Assembly: GCF_000374805.1 (NCBI RefSeq)
Contig: NZ_KB895337.1
Location: 127,862 to 191,861, forward strand
DNA length: 64,000 bases
From: Chitiniphilus shinanonensis DSM 23277
Lineage (GTDB): Bacteria > Pseudomonadota > Gammaproteobacteria > Burkholderiales > Chitinibacteraceae
Reading direction: 5' to 3'
The translations under genes and the position numbers were made by a program. Below are positions 25,153 through 34,211 of this stretch, piece by piece (positions within the stretch are counted from its first letter, which is position 1; each line of letters opens with the position of its first letter). A model generated the notes under the pieces. It did not search any database. It was not told the origin of the DNA and worked only from the letters and a program-made list of their open reading frames with translations.

Positions 25153-26943
25153 ATGACAAAGCGATACATGAAGCCGGCGCTGCTGGCGACCGGGCTGGCG
25201 CTGGTGCTGACCGCCTGTGGCGGCGGTTCGGGTGGTGGGGACAGCAAGCCCGAGGAGCCGTCGAATCCGCCGACGGCATCGGGCAACATCAGCGGCGTCG
25301 CCGCGGCCGGCGCGCCGCTGGCCGGCACCGTCACCGTCAAGGACGCCAACGGCGTGACGCGCAGCGTGCCGGTGGGCGCGGACGGCCAGTACACGGTGGA
25401 CGTCACCGGGCTGACGCCACCATTCCTGTTCCGCGCCGACGGCATGGTGGGCGGCAAGCGCTACGTGATCCACTCCGCCGCGTTGCAGGCGGACGTCGGC
25501 GGCAACATCAACATCACGCCGCTGACCGATCTGATCATCGCCAACATCGCCGGCGACCTGGCGGCCAACTTCTTCGACGCGCCGCAGTTCGCCAGCCTGA
25601 CGCCGGCCGCCGTCACCGAGCAGACCGCCGCGCTGAAGGCCCGGCTGCAAAGCGTGCTGAGCGCGCTGGGCATCGAGGACACCATCGATCTGCTGCGCAC
25701 CAGCTTCCAGGCCGACCACAGCGGGCTGGACGCCGCGCTGGACATCCTGCGGGTGACGGTCGATCCGGAGACCCAGGTGGCCACCATCCGCAACGTGCTG
25801 ACCCAGGAAGAGATCCAGGACCAGCTGACCAGCACCACCGACAATAGCGCCTTGCCCGCACCGGGCGACCTGGGGGGCGTGGTCACCGACCTGCAAGGCA
25901 TCGAGGCGGCGTTCCAGCGCTTCAACGCGCTGTTCGCCAACGGGCTGCCGACCGCCGACGCGGTGAAGGCCGAGCTGAGCGCCGACTTCCGCCACGAGGA
26001 CCAGAACCGCGACACCTTCGCCGCCGACGTCAGCAGCGATCCCACCAACATCGGCATCAGCTTCAGCGGCATGACGCTGGAAGGCCCGGTGCAGACCAGC
26101 GCCGAGGGCACCTTCGTGCGGGTGGGCTTCGTCGTGAAGCTGAAGAACGGCCTGCTGGAAAGCATGGAAACCGGCTGGCGCCTGCAGAAGGTGACCACGG
26201 GCGATCAGACCAGATGGCTGCTGCACGGCAACCGTGGCCGTTTCTCCGCCGAGGCGTATCCGCTGGCGCTGCGCAACGAGGTCAACGGCGCGGTGAGCTA
26301 CCACACCGGCATGGAGTTCTGGATCGAGGACCCGAACACCACCAACGACCGCGGTGTGATCGCCTATGCGCTGGTGAAGGGGCCGGGACTGCCGGCTGGT
26401 GGGGTGCGCTTCGTACCGCAATCCGTGGGCGGCCAGTTCTGCCTCGAGAGCGCGCAGCAACCGTGCGGCACGCTGGTGGAACTGCCCGACAGCGCCATCG
26501 CCCAGGTGAAGGACAACAGCGTGTACGCGTTCGAGTTCTACACCACCACCGGCCAGCAGGTGGCCATCACCGACAACAGCAACGCACAGTACCGCACCGT
26601 GATCAAGCGGCCGTACACCGGCGCCGAACTGTCGCAGATCGCCTGGCCGGCGCTGGACGGCGCCACCCGCAGCGCGCTGGCCTCGTTCGCCGGCGGGCCG
26701 TTCAGCGTCACCGCCAGCTACCCGGCCGGCTTCGCCTACGGCATCGACGTGTCCTACGGCACCGCGTCGGGCTTCAGCGAGCGGCTGGACCAATGGACCT
26801 ATCCGTCGACCGCGACGGTGACCGAGGGGTTCGACTTCGATCCGGCGCCCGCCGCCGACCCGGTCACCTGGCGGATGGTGAAGCTGGACTACAACGACAA
26901 CCAGCTGCGCAACGTGCTCAGCATCTATCGCTTCCAGCAGTGA
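25153..26943 (+). CDS. Lipoprotein with N-terminal Ig/carboxypeptidase-regulatory-like domain
   Basis: The 596-residue protein has a lipoprotein signal ending LVLTACGGG (acylated cysteine at about residue 22) and a Gly/Ser/Pro linker. Residues about 45-95 (GNISGVAAAGAPLAGTVTVKDANG) form a carboxypeptidase-regulatory-like beta domain of a kind found in surface proteins. The rest is unassigned; two cysteines (FCLESAQQPC) could form a disulphide. The function is unknown. The start follows gtttccggggatacacga, an 18-base leader identical to that of the DUF1800 lipoprotein at 60484. Confidence 0.8.
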   Translation: MTKRYMKPALLATGLALVLTACGGGSGGGDSKPEEPSNPPTASGNISGVAAAGAPLAGTVTVKDANGVTRSVPVGADGQYTVDVTGLTPPFLFRADGMVGGKRYVIHSAALQADVGGNINITPLTDLIIANIAGDLAANFFDAPQFASLTPAAVTEQTAALKARLQSVLSALGIEDTIDLLRTSFQADHSGLDAALDILRVTVDPETQVATIRNVLTQEEIQDQLTSTTDNSALPAPGDLGGVVTDLQGIEAAFQRFNALFANGLPTADAVKAELSADFRHEDQNRDTFAADVSSDPTNIGISFSGMTLEGPVQTSAEGTFVRVGFVVKLKNGLLESMETGWRLQKVTTGDQTRWLLHGNRGRFSAEAYPLALRNEVNGAVSYHTGMEFWIEDPNTTNDRGVIAYALVKGPGLPAGGVRFVPQSVGGQFCLESAQQPCGTLVELPDSAIAQVKDNSVYAFEFYTTTGQQVAITDNSNAQYRTVIKRPYTGAELSQIAWPALDGATRSALASFAGGPFSVTASYPAGFAYGIDVSYGTASGFSERLDQWTYPSTATVTEGFDFDPAPAADPVTWRMVKLDYNDNQLRNVLSIYRFQQ

Positions 26944-26963
26944 CCGCGCGCTGACGCGGCAAC

Positions 26964-26989
26964 GGCCGGCCCCACGGGGCCGGCTTTTT
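26964..26989 (+). terminator. Rho-independent terminator
   Basis: A stem gccggcccc/ggggccggc is followed by ttttt. The T-run touches the stop codon of the convergent photolyase gene. Confidence 0.85.
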
Positions 26990-28398
26990 CATGGGCGTCG
27001 CGCCGACTTGAACAGCGCCAGCGCCAGCTCGCGTTGCCGCGCATGCTCGACGATGGGCAGCGGATAGTCGTGACCGAGCCGCACCCCGGCCTCGGCCAGT
27101 GTCAGCGGCGGCGCTTCCCATGGGGCGTGGATCGCGGCGTCGGGCAGCGCCGCCAGCTCGGGGCAGTAGCGGCGGATGAAGTGGCCGTCGGGGTCGAACT
27201 TCCGCGACTGCGCCACCGGGTTGAAGATGCGGAAGTACGGCTGGGCATCGCAGCCGGTGGAGGCCGCCCACTGCCAGCCGCCGTTGTTGGCGGCCAGGTC
27301 GTAGTCGAGCAGCAGCGCGGCGAAATGGCGCTCGCCCCAGCGCCAGTCCACCAGCAGGTCCTTCACCAGGAACGACGCGGCGACCATGCGCAGGCGATTG
27401 TGCATGTAGCCGCTGTGGCGCAGCTGGCGCATCGCGGCATCGACCAGCGGGTAGCCGGTGCGGCCCTCGCGCCAGGCGTCGAACCAGTCCTCGCGGTTGG
27501 GGAAGGGCAGTGCGTCGTACTCGGGGCGGAAGGCATGCTCGACCACGTCCGGCCGGTGCCACAGGATCTGGTGATAGAAATCGCGCCACGCCAGCTCGCC
27601 CAGCCACGCCTGGGCGCCCGGCCCGCCGACGCCGTGCGCGTGGCGCGCCAGCTCGCGGATCGACACCGTGCCGAAGCGCAGGTGCGCCGACAGGTACGAC
27701 GGTCCCTTCAGCGCCGGGAAGTCGCGCCGCAGGTGATAGCGGTCGAGCCGCTCCTTGAAGGCTTCGAACAACTGCTCGCCGCCGGACATGCCGCCGGGCA
27801 GCGCCAGCGTGATCTCGGCGAAGCCCAGGCCCGGCAGCGTCGGCAACGGCTGGGGCGGCAGCGGCGCCAGCCGGTCCAGGTAGCGCGCCACCGGGTAGGA
27901 CGACAGCATGAAGTCGTCCAGCCGCGCCAGCCACGCGCGGCGGTAGGGCGTGAATACGCTGTACATGCCGCCCTGCCGCGTGACGATCTCGTCGCGCTCG
28001 AACAGCACGTGATCCTTGTGGGTGAACAGGCGGCGGCCCTCGTCGGCCAGCGTGCGGGCGACCGCCTCGTCGCGTCGCCGCGCAGCGGGATCGTCGTCGT
28101 GGTTGGCGTGGACCGCGACGGCCTGGTATTGCCGCGCCAGGCGCGGAATCGCCGCCTGCGCGCGCTCGTGCGCCACCACCAGCGCGCTGCCGTGCTGCGC
28201 CAGCGCGTTGGCCAGTTCGACCAGCGCCGCGTGGATGAACGCCACCCGGCGGTCGTCGGCGGGCAGCGGGTCGAGCAGGTCGCGATCGAACACGAACACC
28301 GCCACCACGCGGGCGTGCCGCTTCAGGGCGTGGTACAGCGCGGCGTGGTCGAACAGGCGCAGATCGCGGCGGAACCAGACGAGGGCGGTATCGGGCAT
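26989..28398 (-). CDS. phrB: Deoxyribodipyrimidine photolyase (CPD, class I)
   Basis: The 469-residue protein starts MPDTALVWFRRDLRLFDHAA, the classic antenna-domain start. The FAD-binding domain shows SYLSAHLRFGTVSIRELAR, ELAWRDFYHQIL, MRQLRHSGYMHNRLRMVAASFL and NNGGWQWAASTGCDAQPYFR. The protein uses blue light to split cyclobutane pyrimidine dimers. The family also includes cryptochromes, but these motifs and the length fit a repair enzyme. It lies near the SOS mutasome but is on its own transcript, convergent with the lipoprotein gene. Confidence 0.95.
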   Translation of the reverse strand: MPDTALVWFRRDLRLFDHAALYHALKRHARVVAVFVFDRDLLDPLPADDRRVAFIHAALVELANALAQHGSALVVAHERAQAAIPRLARQYQAVAVHANHDDDPAARRRDEAVARTLADEGRRLFTHKDHVLFERDEIVTRQGGMYSVFTPYRRAWLARLDDFMLSSYPVARYLDRLAPLPPQPLPTLPGLGFAEITLALPGGMSGGEQLFEAFKERLDRYHLRRDFPALKGPSYLSAHLRFGTVSIRELARHAHGVGGPGAQAWLGELAWRDFYHQILWHRPDVVEHAFRPEYDALPFPNREDWFDAWREGRTGYPLVDAAMRQLRHSGYMHNRLRMVAASFLVKDLLVDWRWGERHFAALLLDYDLAANNGGWQWAASTGCDAQPYFRIFNPVAQSRKFDPDGHFIRRYCPELAALPDAAIHAPWEAPPLTLAEAGVRLGHDYPLPIVEHARQRELALALFKSARRP

Positions 28399-28508
28399 GG
28401 GGCGGGCATCGGGACGGATGCCGGATGATAGCGCCGGCGGCTTCCGCCCACCTGTCGGGCACATTGCGCGCCCGCTGCGCCCGCGAGTTCTTATGCGATA
28501 CTGCGGGC

Positions 28509-29066
28509 ATGGACTTCGACCTTTCCCAGCACTTCCTGATCGCCATGCCCAGCCTGGTGGACCCCATCTTCGCGCGGACGCTCACCTTCGTGTGCGACCA
28601 CAACGACCGCGGGGCGATGGGAGTCATCGTCAACCGGCCGCTCGGCATGCCGCTGTCCACCCTGTTCGAGCAGATCGGGGTGGAGCTGCATCGCCCGGAC
28701 GTCGCCGATCTGGCGGTGTGCTTCGGCGGCCCGGTGCAGACCGACCGCGGCTTCGTGCTGCACACGCCGCTGGGCGACTGGCAGTCGACACTGGCGGTGT
28801 CCGACGAGATGGGGCTGACCACTTCCAAGGACGTGCTGCTGGCGGTGGGCGAGGGCGGCGGGCCCGAGCAGTTGTTCGTCACGCTGGGCTATGCCGGCTG
28901 GGAAGCCGGCCAGCTGGAAAACGAGATCGCCCAGAACGCGTGGATCTCGGTCAAGGCCGACCCGCAGGTGATCTTCGGCCTGCCCGCCGAGGAGCGCTAC
29001 GAAGCCGCGCTCGGCCTGCTGGGCATCGACATGGCCATGCTGGCCGAGGATGCCGGCCACGCCTGA
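28509..29066 (+). CDS. yqgE: YqgE/UPF0301 family protein
   Basis: The 185-residue protein starts MDFDLSQHFLIAMPSLVDP and contains FVCDHNDRGAMGVIVNRPL and CFGGPVQTDRGFVLH, the hallmark motifs of the YqgE family. The molecular role is unknown. As in many proteobacteria it is directly followed by ruvX (yqgF), 44 bases downstream. The start is preceded by a promoter-like ttatgcgatact only a few bases away, so the mRNA leader may be very short; an upstream in-frame start is less likely. Confidence 0.92.
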   Translation: MDFDLSQHFLIAMPSLVDPIFARTLTFVCDHNDRGAMGVIVNRPLGMPLSTLFEQIGVELHRPDVADLAVCFGGPVQTDRGFVLHTPLGDWQSTLAVSDEMGLTTSKDVLLAVGEGGGPEQLFVTLGYAGWEAGQLENEIAQNAWISVKADPQVIFGLPAEERYEAALGLLGIDMAMLAEDAGHA

Positions 29067-29110
29067 CGCGGCCGCGCTCCGCTTCCCGCCTCACCCTTTC
29101 CCGGATTCCC

Positions 29111-29533
29111 ATGAGCAGCGTGCTCGCATTCGATTTCGGCGCGGCCCGCATCGGCGTCGCCGTGGGCAACACCGAGCTGGGCATCGCCCACCCGGTCGAG
29201 ACCATCTCGGCCGAGGGCAACGACGCCCGCTTCGCCCGCATCGCACAACTGATCGCCGACTGGCAGCCGACGCAACTGGTGGTCGGGCTGCCGCTGACCG
29301 AGGACGGCGCGGAGCAGGAAACCTCGCGCCTGGCGCGCAAGTTCGCCAATCGCCTGCACGGCCGTTTCGCGCTGCCGGTGATCCTGGTGGACGAGCGCTA
29401 CAGCTCCGCCGCCGCCAGCATGGCGCTGGCCGACGGCGGCCTGCGTGGCCGCAGGCAGAAGCCGGCGCTGGATCAGGTGGCGGCGATGCAGATCCTGCAA
29501 GGCTGGTTCGACGGCGCCCCCGCGCACGACTGA
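29111..29533 (+). CDS. ruvX: RuvX/YqgF, Holliday-junction resolvase-like nuclease
   Basis: The 140-residue protein has the RNase H-like fold motifs of YqgF: LAFDFGAARIGVAVGN, LVVGLPLTEDGAEQ, VDERYSSAAA and a C-terminal aspartate in KPALDQVAAMQIL. The family is linked to pre-16S rRNA end processing and to junction resolution. It pairs with yqgE upstream. Confidence 0.93.
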   Translation: MSSVLAFDFGAARIGVAVGNTELGIAHPVETISAEGNDARFARIAQLIADWQPTQLVVGLPLTEDGAEQETSRLARKFANRLHGRFALPVILVDERYSSAAASMALADGGLRGRRQKPALDQVAAMQILQGWFDGAPAHD

Positions 29534-29536
29534 GAG

Positions 29537-29659
29537 CCGCCGACAAAACCGCCGCTGGCGGTGGTCGCGCGGGGCGCCGAGCCCCACCGGCCGTGCACCT
29601 TGGACTATCTACGTTTCGCGCGCTTCGCCAGAACCGCTTCGCTGGGGTTTGTCAGCCGC
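29537..29659. repeat. Dispersed inverted repeat, gacaaaCC family, copy 1
   Basis: The unit begins gccgacaaaaccgccgctgg and ends ccgcttcgctggggtttgtc followed by agcc; the two ends are imperfect inverted repeats. The segment ggcgcgCGGGGcgccgag between them recurs in copy 2 at 32941-33035. It follows ruvX; the rest of 29660-29824 holds nothing recognisable. Confidence 0.65.
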
Positions 29660-29824
29660 TCCAACGCGATTCGCCCCGCCGCCAAGCCCGCGCCACCGCG
29701 CCGTGGCAACGACCGTTGGTCCGATCATCCCCCAAAGCGCGCCGGGAAACCGTGTGGTCTGATCGAAGTAAAGCCGCGGTCCGGGCCGACGTTGTAAGCT
29801 GTCGGTTCCTGGGGGGGACTGTAG

Positions 29825-30550
29825 ATGGCGAAGTGGTGGCTGTTATTCCTGTTGCTGTGCCTGGGGCCGGGCACTTTGTGGGCGGCGCCGCAGACGGTGC
29901 CGGTGTATGTCTATCACGACTATCCGCCGTATATCGTCGAGGACGGGCACGACCTCAGCCACGCGCTGGTCGATGCGCTGAACGCGCGGGCGGGCGGGCG
30001 TTACCGTTTCGAGCTGAAGATGCTGCCGCGCCGCCGCGTGGACCGGCTGATCGCCGCGCCCGACTGGCAGGGCGTGATCGCCTGGGCCAATCCGGCCTGG
30101 GTCAAGCCCAGCGCGGAGCGCTTGCAGTGGTCGCCGCCGCTGCTGGACGACGCCGACCTGTGGGTCACGCTGCGCGGGCGGCCGTTGAACCGCGAGCAGA
30201 TCGAGGTGGAAGGCGGCTACCGGCTGGGCGCGCTGCTCGGCCACCAGTACGCCGAGCTGGAACGCCACCGCCCGGTGATGCCGATCCAGCGCTTCGACAC
30301 CGCGTCGATGGAATCTCTGGCGCGCATGCTGCTGGCGGGGCGGGTCGATGTGATCACCATGCCCGCCAACACCGAGGGCTGGCTGGCCGAGGAATGGCCG
30401 CAGTGGCGCGCCCAGGTGGCGACCCAGCCGCGCGGCAAGGCGATCCAGCGTTTCCTGCTCAGCAATGCCGGCGACCCGGCGCTGGGCGAGTTCCTGGCCG
30501 GCGCGGCGCAGGCGCTCTATCGCGATCCGGCCTGGAGCCGCCTGCCCTGA
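29825..30550 (+). CDS. Periplasmic solute-binding-like protein (type 2, ABC amino-acid type)
   Basis: The 241-residue protein has a signal peptide (MAKWWLLFLLLCLGPGTLWA) and a mature chain starting APQTVPVYVYHDYPPYIVED, typical of small SBP_bac_3 proteins that bind amino acids or act as sensors. No permease or ATPase gene is near, so it may be an orphan or work with a sensor protein. The ligand is not predictable from sequence. It ends at a terminator and is not part of the pyrB transcript. Confidence 0.8.
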   Translation: MAKWWLLFLLLCLGPGTLWAAPQTVPVYVYHDYPPYIVEDGHDLSHALVDALNARAGGRYRFELKMLPRRRVDRLIAAPDWQGVIAWANPAWVKPSAERLQWSPPLLDDADLWVTLRGRPLNREQIEVEGGYRLGALLGHQYAELERHRPVMPIQRFDTASMESLARMLLAGRVDVITMPANTEGWLAEEWPQWRAQVATQPRGKAIQRFLLSNAGDPALGEFLAGAAQALYRDPAWSRLP

Positions 30551-30556
30551 ATCAAG

Positions 30557-30582
30557 ACGGCCCGCCGATGCGGGCCGTTTCG
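30557..30582 (+). terminator. Rho-independent terminator
   Basis: A 9-bp stem acggcccgc/gcgggccgt is followed by a short tttcga tail. Confidence 0.65.
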
Positions 30583-30676
30583 ATTACGCGGCACTGGTCA
30601 GCGCCGGGCGGATGGCCGAAAATTGCGGCCATCGCCAACCTGCCGCGCTCCCCGGCGGCGCCGTGCCGAGACTCCC

Positions 30677-31642
30677 ATGTACAACCCGCAATTGAATCAA
30701 CAGGGCGAGCTGATCCACCTGCTCACCACCGAAGGGCTGCCCAAGCGCATCCTGAACCAGGTGCTCGACCGCGCCGCCGAATTCGTCGCCCAGGGCGCCG
30801 ACGGCAACAAGAAGTTCGGTCATCTGGCCGGGCGCTCGGTGTTCAACCTGTTCTTCGAGAACTCCACCCGCACCCGCACCACCTTCGAGATCGCGGCCAA
30901 GCGCCTGTCGGCCGACGTGATCAACCTCAACATCCAGGCGTCGAGCACCGCCAAGGGCGAAACCCTGCTCGACACCATCCACAACCTGGAAGCGATGGGC
31001 GCCGACCTGTTCGTGGTGCGCCACGCGCAATCGGGCGCCGCCCACCTGATCGCCGAGCACGTGCAGCCGGGCATCGCCGTGGTCAACGCCGGCGACGGCC
31101 GCCACGCGCACCCGACCCAGGCGCTGCTGGACATGTACACCATCCGTCACTACAAGGGCGACTTCACCAACCTGCGCGTCGCCATCGTCGGCGACATCCT
31201 GCACTCGCGGGTGGCGCGCTCGCAGATCCACGCGCTGACCACGCTGGGCTGCCCCGAAGTGCGCGTGATCGGCCCCAAGACCCTGCTGCCCACCGGTATC
31301 GAGAGCCTGGGCGTGCACGTCCACCACGACATGCGCGAAGGGCTGAAGGACGTGGACGTGGTCGCCATGCTGCGCTTGCAGAACGAGCGCATGAGCGGCG
31401 CCTACCTGCCCAGCACGCAGGAATTCTTCAAGTACTACGGCCTGACCCCGGAAAAGCTGGCGCTGGCCAAGCCGGACGCCATCGTGATGCACCCCGGCCC
31501 GATGAACCGCGGGGTCGAGATCGACTCGGCGGTGGCCGACGGCGAGCGCGCGGTGATCCTGCCGCAGGTCACCTTCGGCATCGCGGTGCGCATGGCCGTG
31601 ATGAACATCGTTGCCGAGAACCAGGCACGTCGGGGGAACTGA
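30677..31642 (+). CDS. pyrB: Aspartate carbamoyltransferase catalytic subunit
   Basis: The 321-residue protein shows [19 protein letters not shown] (the carbamoyl-phosphate loop, STRTR), [18 protein letters not shown] and a C-terminal [12 protein letters not shown]. It joins carbamoyl phosphate to aspartate in pyrimidine synthesis. The gene is followed after 5 bases by a pseudo-dihydroorotase; in Pseudomonas this pairing forms a dodecameric complex. No pyrI regulatory subunit is present. The chosen ATG precedes [11 protein letters not shown]; an in-frame upstream extension looks unlike the family. Confidence 0.96.
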   Translation: MYNPQLNQQGELIHLLTTEGLPKRILNQVLDRAAEFVAQGADGNKKFGHLAGRSVFNLFFENSTRTRTTFEIAAKRLSADVINLNIQASSTAKGETLLDTIHNLEAMGADLFVVRHAQSGAAHLIAEHVQPGIAVVNAGDGRHAHPTQALLDMYTIRHYKGDFTNLRVAIVGDILHSRVARSQIHALTTLGCPEVRVIGPKTLLPTGIESLGVHVHHDMREGLKDVDVVAMLRLQNERMSGAYLPSTQEFFKYYGLTPEKLALAKPDAIVMHPGPMNRGVEIDSAVADGERAVILPQVTFGIAVRMAVMNIVAENQARRGN

Positions 31643-31647
31643 ACAAC

Positions 31648-32928
31648 ATGGCAATCAAGAACATCGCAATCCTGAACGGCCGCCTGGTCGATCCGCTGGC
31701 CGGCACCGATCGCCAGGCCGACCTGTTCCTGGCCGAGGGGCGCATCGTCGGCGTCGGTCAGGCGCCCGCCGACTTCGTCGCCGAAGACACCATCGACGCC
31801 ACCGGTCTGGTGGTCTGCCCCGGTCTGGTCGACCTCGCCGCGCGCCTGCGCGAGCCGGGTTTCGAGTACAAGGCCACGCTGCCCACCGAGATGGCCGCGG
31901 CCGTGGCCGGCGGCGTGACCAGCATCGTCTGCCCGCCCGACACCGATCCGCCGCTGGACGAACCCGGGCTGGTGACCATGCTGCGCCAGCGCGCCAAGGC
32001 GCACGATCTGGCGCGGCTGTACCCGGTGGGCGCGCTCACCGTCGGCCTCAAGGGCCGCGAGATCACCGAGATGGCGCAATTGCGCGAGGCCGGCTGCGTG
32101 GCGTTCTCGCAGGGCGACGTGCCGATCGCCGACCTGCAGGTGCTGTACCGCGCGATGCAGTACGCCGCCACCTTCGGCTTCTCGCTGCGCCTGCGCCCGG
32201 AAGAAGCCAGCCTGGTGAACGACGGCGTGGCGCACGACGGCGAATACGCGTCGCGCCTGGGCCTGACCGGCATCCCGGTGGTGGCCGAGACCATCGCCAT
32301 CGCCCAGATCGTGCAGCTGATGCGCGCCACCGGATGCAGCGTGCATCTGGCGCGGCTGTCCAGCGGCGAGGGCGTGGCGATGGTGCGCGCCGCCAAGCGC
32401 GACGGCCTGCCGCTGACCTGCGACGTGGACATCAACCACATTCACCTCGCCGACGTGGACATCGGCTACTTCAACAGCCAGTACCGCTTCGACCCGCCGC
32501 TGCGCAGCGGGCGCGACCGCGACGCCATCGTCGCCGGCCTGGTGGACGGCACCATCGACCTGATCTGCTCCGACCACAGCCCGGTGGACGACGACGGCAA
32601 GCTGGTGCCGTTCGCCGAAGCCGAGCGCGGCGCCACCGGCCTGGAGCTGCTGCTGCCGCTGACGCTGGCGTGGGCCGAGCGCGCCGGCGTGGCGTTGCCG
32701 CAGGCGCTGGCCAAGGTGACCTGCGTGCCGGCCACCTTCCTCGGCTTCCAGGCCGGGCTGTCGGTCGGGCATCGCGCCGACCTCACTGTGTTTGACCCCG
32801 CGGCCACCTGGCGCGTCACCCCCGATGCGCTGAAGAGCCAGGGCAAGAACACCCCGTTCCTCGGCCACGAGCTGAAGGGCCGGGTGCGCCATACGTTGGT
32901 GAAGGGCAAGCGGGTGTTCGATGCGTGA
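31648..32928 (+). CDS. pyrX: Non-catalytic dihydroorotase-like subunit (PyrC')
   Basis: The 426-residue protein is a dihydroorotase homologue by length and motifs. The metal-binding motif HxH before REPG is lost: PGLVDLAARLREPG has A64 and R66 where active enzymes have two histidines. The later DHSPVDDDGK motif is partly kept. Loss of the metal ligands, and the direct link to pyrB, fit the inactive PyrC' proteins that hold together aspartate carbamoyltransferase in Pseudomonas and relatives. A working dihydroorotase should be encoded elsewhere. Confidence 0.92.
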   Translation: MAIKNIAILNGRLVDPLAGTDRQADLFLAEGRIVGVGQAPADFVAEDTIDATGLVVCPGLVDLAARLREPGFEYKATLPTEMAAAVAGGVTSIVCPPDTDPPLDEPGLVTMLRQRAKAHDLARLYPVGALTVGLKGREITEMAQLREAGCVAFSQGDVPIADLQVLYRAMQYAATFGFSLRLRPEEASLVNDGVAHDGEYASRLGLTGIPVVAETIAIAQIVQLMRATGCSVHLARLSSGEGVAMVRAAKRDGLPLTCDVDINHIHLADVDIGYFNSQYRFDPPLRSGRDRDAIVAGLVDGTIDLICSDHSPVDDDGKLVPFAEAERGATGLELLLPLTLAWAERAGVALPQALAKVTCVPATFLGFQAGLSVGHRADLTVFDPAATWRVTPDALKSQGKNTPFLGHELKGRVRHTLVKGKRVFDA

Positions 32929-32940
32929 GCGTGCCTGGGG

Positions 32941-33035
32941 CGGCTGACAAACCCCGCGGGCGGTGGCGCGCGGGGGCGCCGAACCTGGCCGCCTCCTGAG
33001 CGTCCCGCCGGGACGGCTTCGCTGGGTTTTGCGCA
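32941..33035. repeat. Dispersed inverted repeat, gacaaaCC family, copy 2
   Basis: The unit starts cggctgacaaaccccgcggg and ends acggcttcgctgggttttgc, imperfect inverted repeats of each other and similar to copy 1 at 29537. It starts 12 bases after the pyrC' stop. Confidence 0.65.
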
Positions 33036-33078
33036 GTGCCTGGGGCGCCGCGCGCTGTCGGCATACATGTTTTCCCGA

Positions 33079-33107
33079 GTGTTGGGGGGGCACATCGCCG
33101 TTATACT
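33079..33107 (+). promoter_or_regulatory. Sigma-70-like promoter for the acyl-CoA-binding protein
   Basis: A -10 box tatact (33102) follows a weak -35 gtgttg with a 17-base spacer. The start codon is 45 bases downstream, behind ctggagaacg. Confidence 0.55.
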
Positions 33108-33151
33108 GGCGCGGTAAAACATCTGTTTGAAAACTATCTGGAGAACGCACC

Positions 33152-33421
33152 ATGTCCGATCTGGCCAGCCGTTTCAAGACCGCCCAGGAAGAAGTCGTCC
33201 AGCTCGACGAAGCGCCGGACGTGCAGACCAAGCTGAAGCTCTACGCGTTGTTCAAGCAGGCCAGCGAAGGCGATGTGGCCGGCGATCGCCCCAGCGCGAT
33301 CCAGTTCGTGGCGCAGGCCAAGTACGATGCCTGGGCCAAGCTCAAGGGGCTGTCCAGCGACGAGGCGCAGCAGCAATACGTCGATCTGGTCGAGGTGCTG
33401 AAGGCCGCCGACGGCAAGTGA
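33152..33421 (+). CDS. Acyl-CoA-binding protein (ACBP)
   Basis: The 89-residue protein is a complete four-helix ACBP domain: residues KLKLYALFKQASEGDV followed by KYDAWAKLKGLSSDEAQQQY match the acyl-CoA binding surface. It binds long-chain acyl-CoA esters in the cytoplasm as a carrier and buffer. ACBP is common in eukaryotes and rarer in bacteria, though known in several proteobacteria. It stands alone between its own promoter and a terminator. Confidence 0.95.
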   Translation: MSDLASRFKTAQEEVVQLDEAPDVQTKLKLYALFKQASEGDVAGDRPSAIQFVAQAKYDAWAKLKGLSSDEAQQQYVDLVEVLKAADGK

Positions 33422-33489
33422 TCCACAGGGGCGGATCGGCCATCGCCCCGCACCGGCGAGGCCCGGCGCCTCGCCACGACCCTCGTGGA

Positions 33490-33517
33490 AACGCCCCGCA
33501 TCGCGGGGCGTTGTCGT
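33490..33517 (+). terminator. Terminator-like hairpin after ACBP
   Basis: A 10-bp stem aacgccccgc/gcggggcgtt is followed by tgtcgttgg, a weak T-run. It lies between the convergent ACBP and TetR genes and could serve both. Confidence 0.6.
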
Positions 33518-33530
33518 TGGCGCAGGGCGT

Positions 33531-34139
33531 TCAGCGCTCCAGCACCAGCCGGATACAGTCCTGCATCAGCGGCAGGATGGCCGCGCGCGGCAGGTCGGGA
33601 TTGCGCAGCGCGCGGATCTGCAAGCCCTCGAACAGCGCGGCGATCACCTCGGCGCGCGCGCGGATTTCCTCCTCCGGCAGCGCCGGGCGTTCCTCCCGCC
33701 CTTCGGCGATCAGTTCGCACAACAGCTTCAGCGGCGTCTGGTCCGACAGCTGCGTCAGCTCGGCCACGCGCGGATTGCGCGACGCCTCGGCCAGCACCTC
33801 CACCATCAGCGCGGTCTTGCCGATGTCCATCACATCGTCCATGCCCTCGACCACCTTGTCGATCATCGCCTCATAGAGCCGGGGCGCGCTGCGCACACTG
33901 CGAATATTGCTCAGCACGTGCTGCACATCCTGCTCCACGATGGCGGCGATGATCGCCTCTTTATTCTCGAAATAGTGGTAGATGTGGCCTACGCTCATGT
34001 TCGCGGCCTTGGCGATCACGGCCATGCTGGCCCCGTGGAAGCCGGACTGCAAGAAACAGGCGTGCGCGGCGGCAAGAATCTGCTCGCGGCGCGCCTGGGC
34101 CTTGGAACCCTCTCCTTCGGCTTTTCCTACTTTGTTCAT
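33531..34139 (-). CDS. TetR-family repressor of the adjacent RND pump
   Basis: The 202-residue protein has an N-terminal TetR helix-turn-helix: REQILAAAHACFLQSGFHGA, then SVGHIYHYFENKEAIIAAIV. The C-terminal ligand domain is typical in length. It is divergent from the RND efflux operon with a perfect palindrome between them, the usual layout of AcrR/TtgR-like local repressors that release the DNA when a toxic compound binds. Confidence 0.92.
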   Translation of the reverse strand: MNKVGKAEGEGSKAQARREQILAAAHACFLQSGFHGASMAVIAKAANMSVGHIYHYFENKEAIIAAIVEQDVQHVLSNIRSVRSAPRLYEAMIDKVVEGMDDVMDIGKTALMVEVLAEASRNPRVAELTQLSDQTPLKLLCELIAEGREERPALPEEEIRARAEVIAALFEGLQIRALRNPDLPRAAILPLMQDCIRLVLER

Positions 34140-34211
34140 CTTGCTCTCTGAATGCTTCGTTTTAGGTATGCGCCCGCATTGTAGCTGTTGCCGAGTAGGG
34201 CCATCCGCAAA

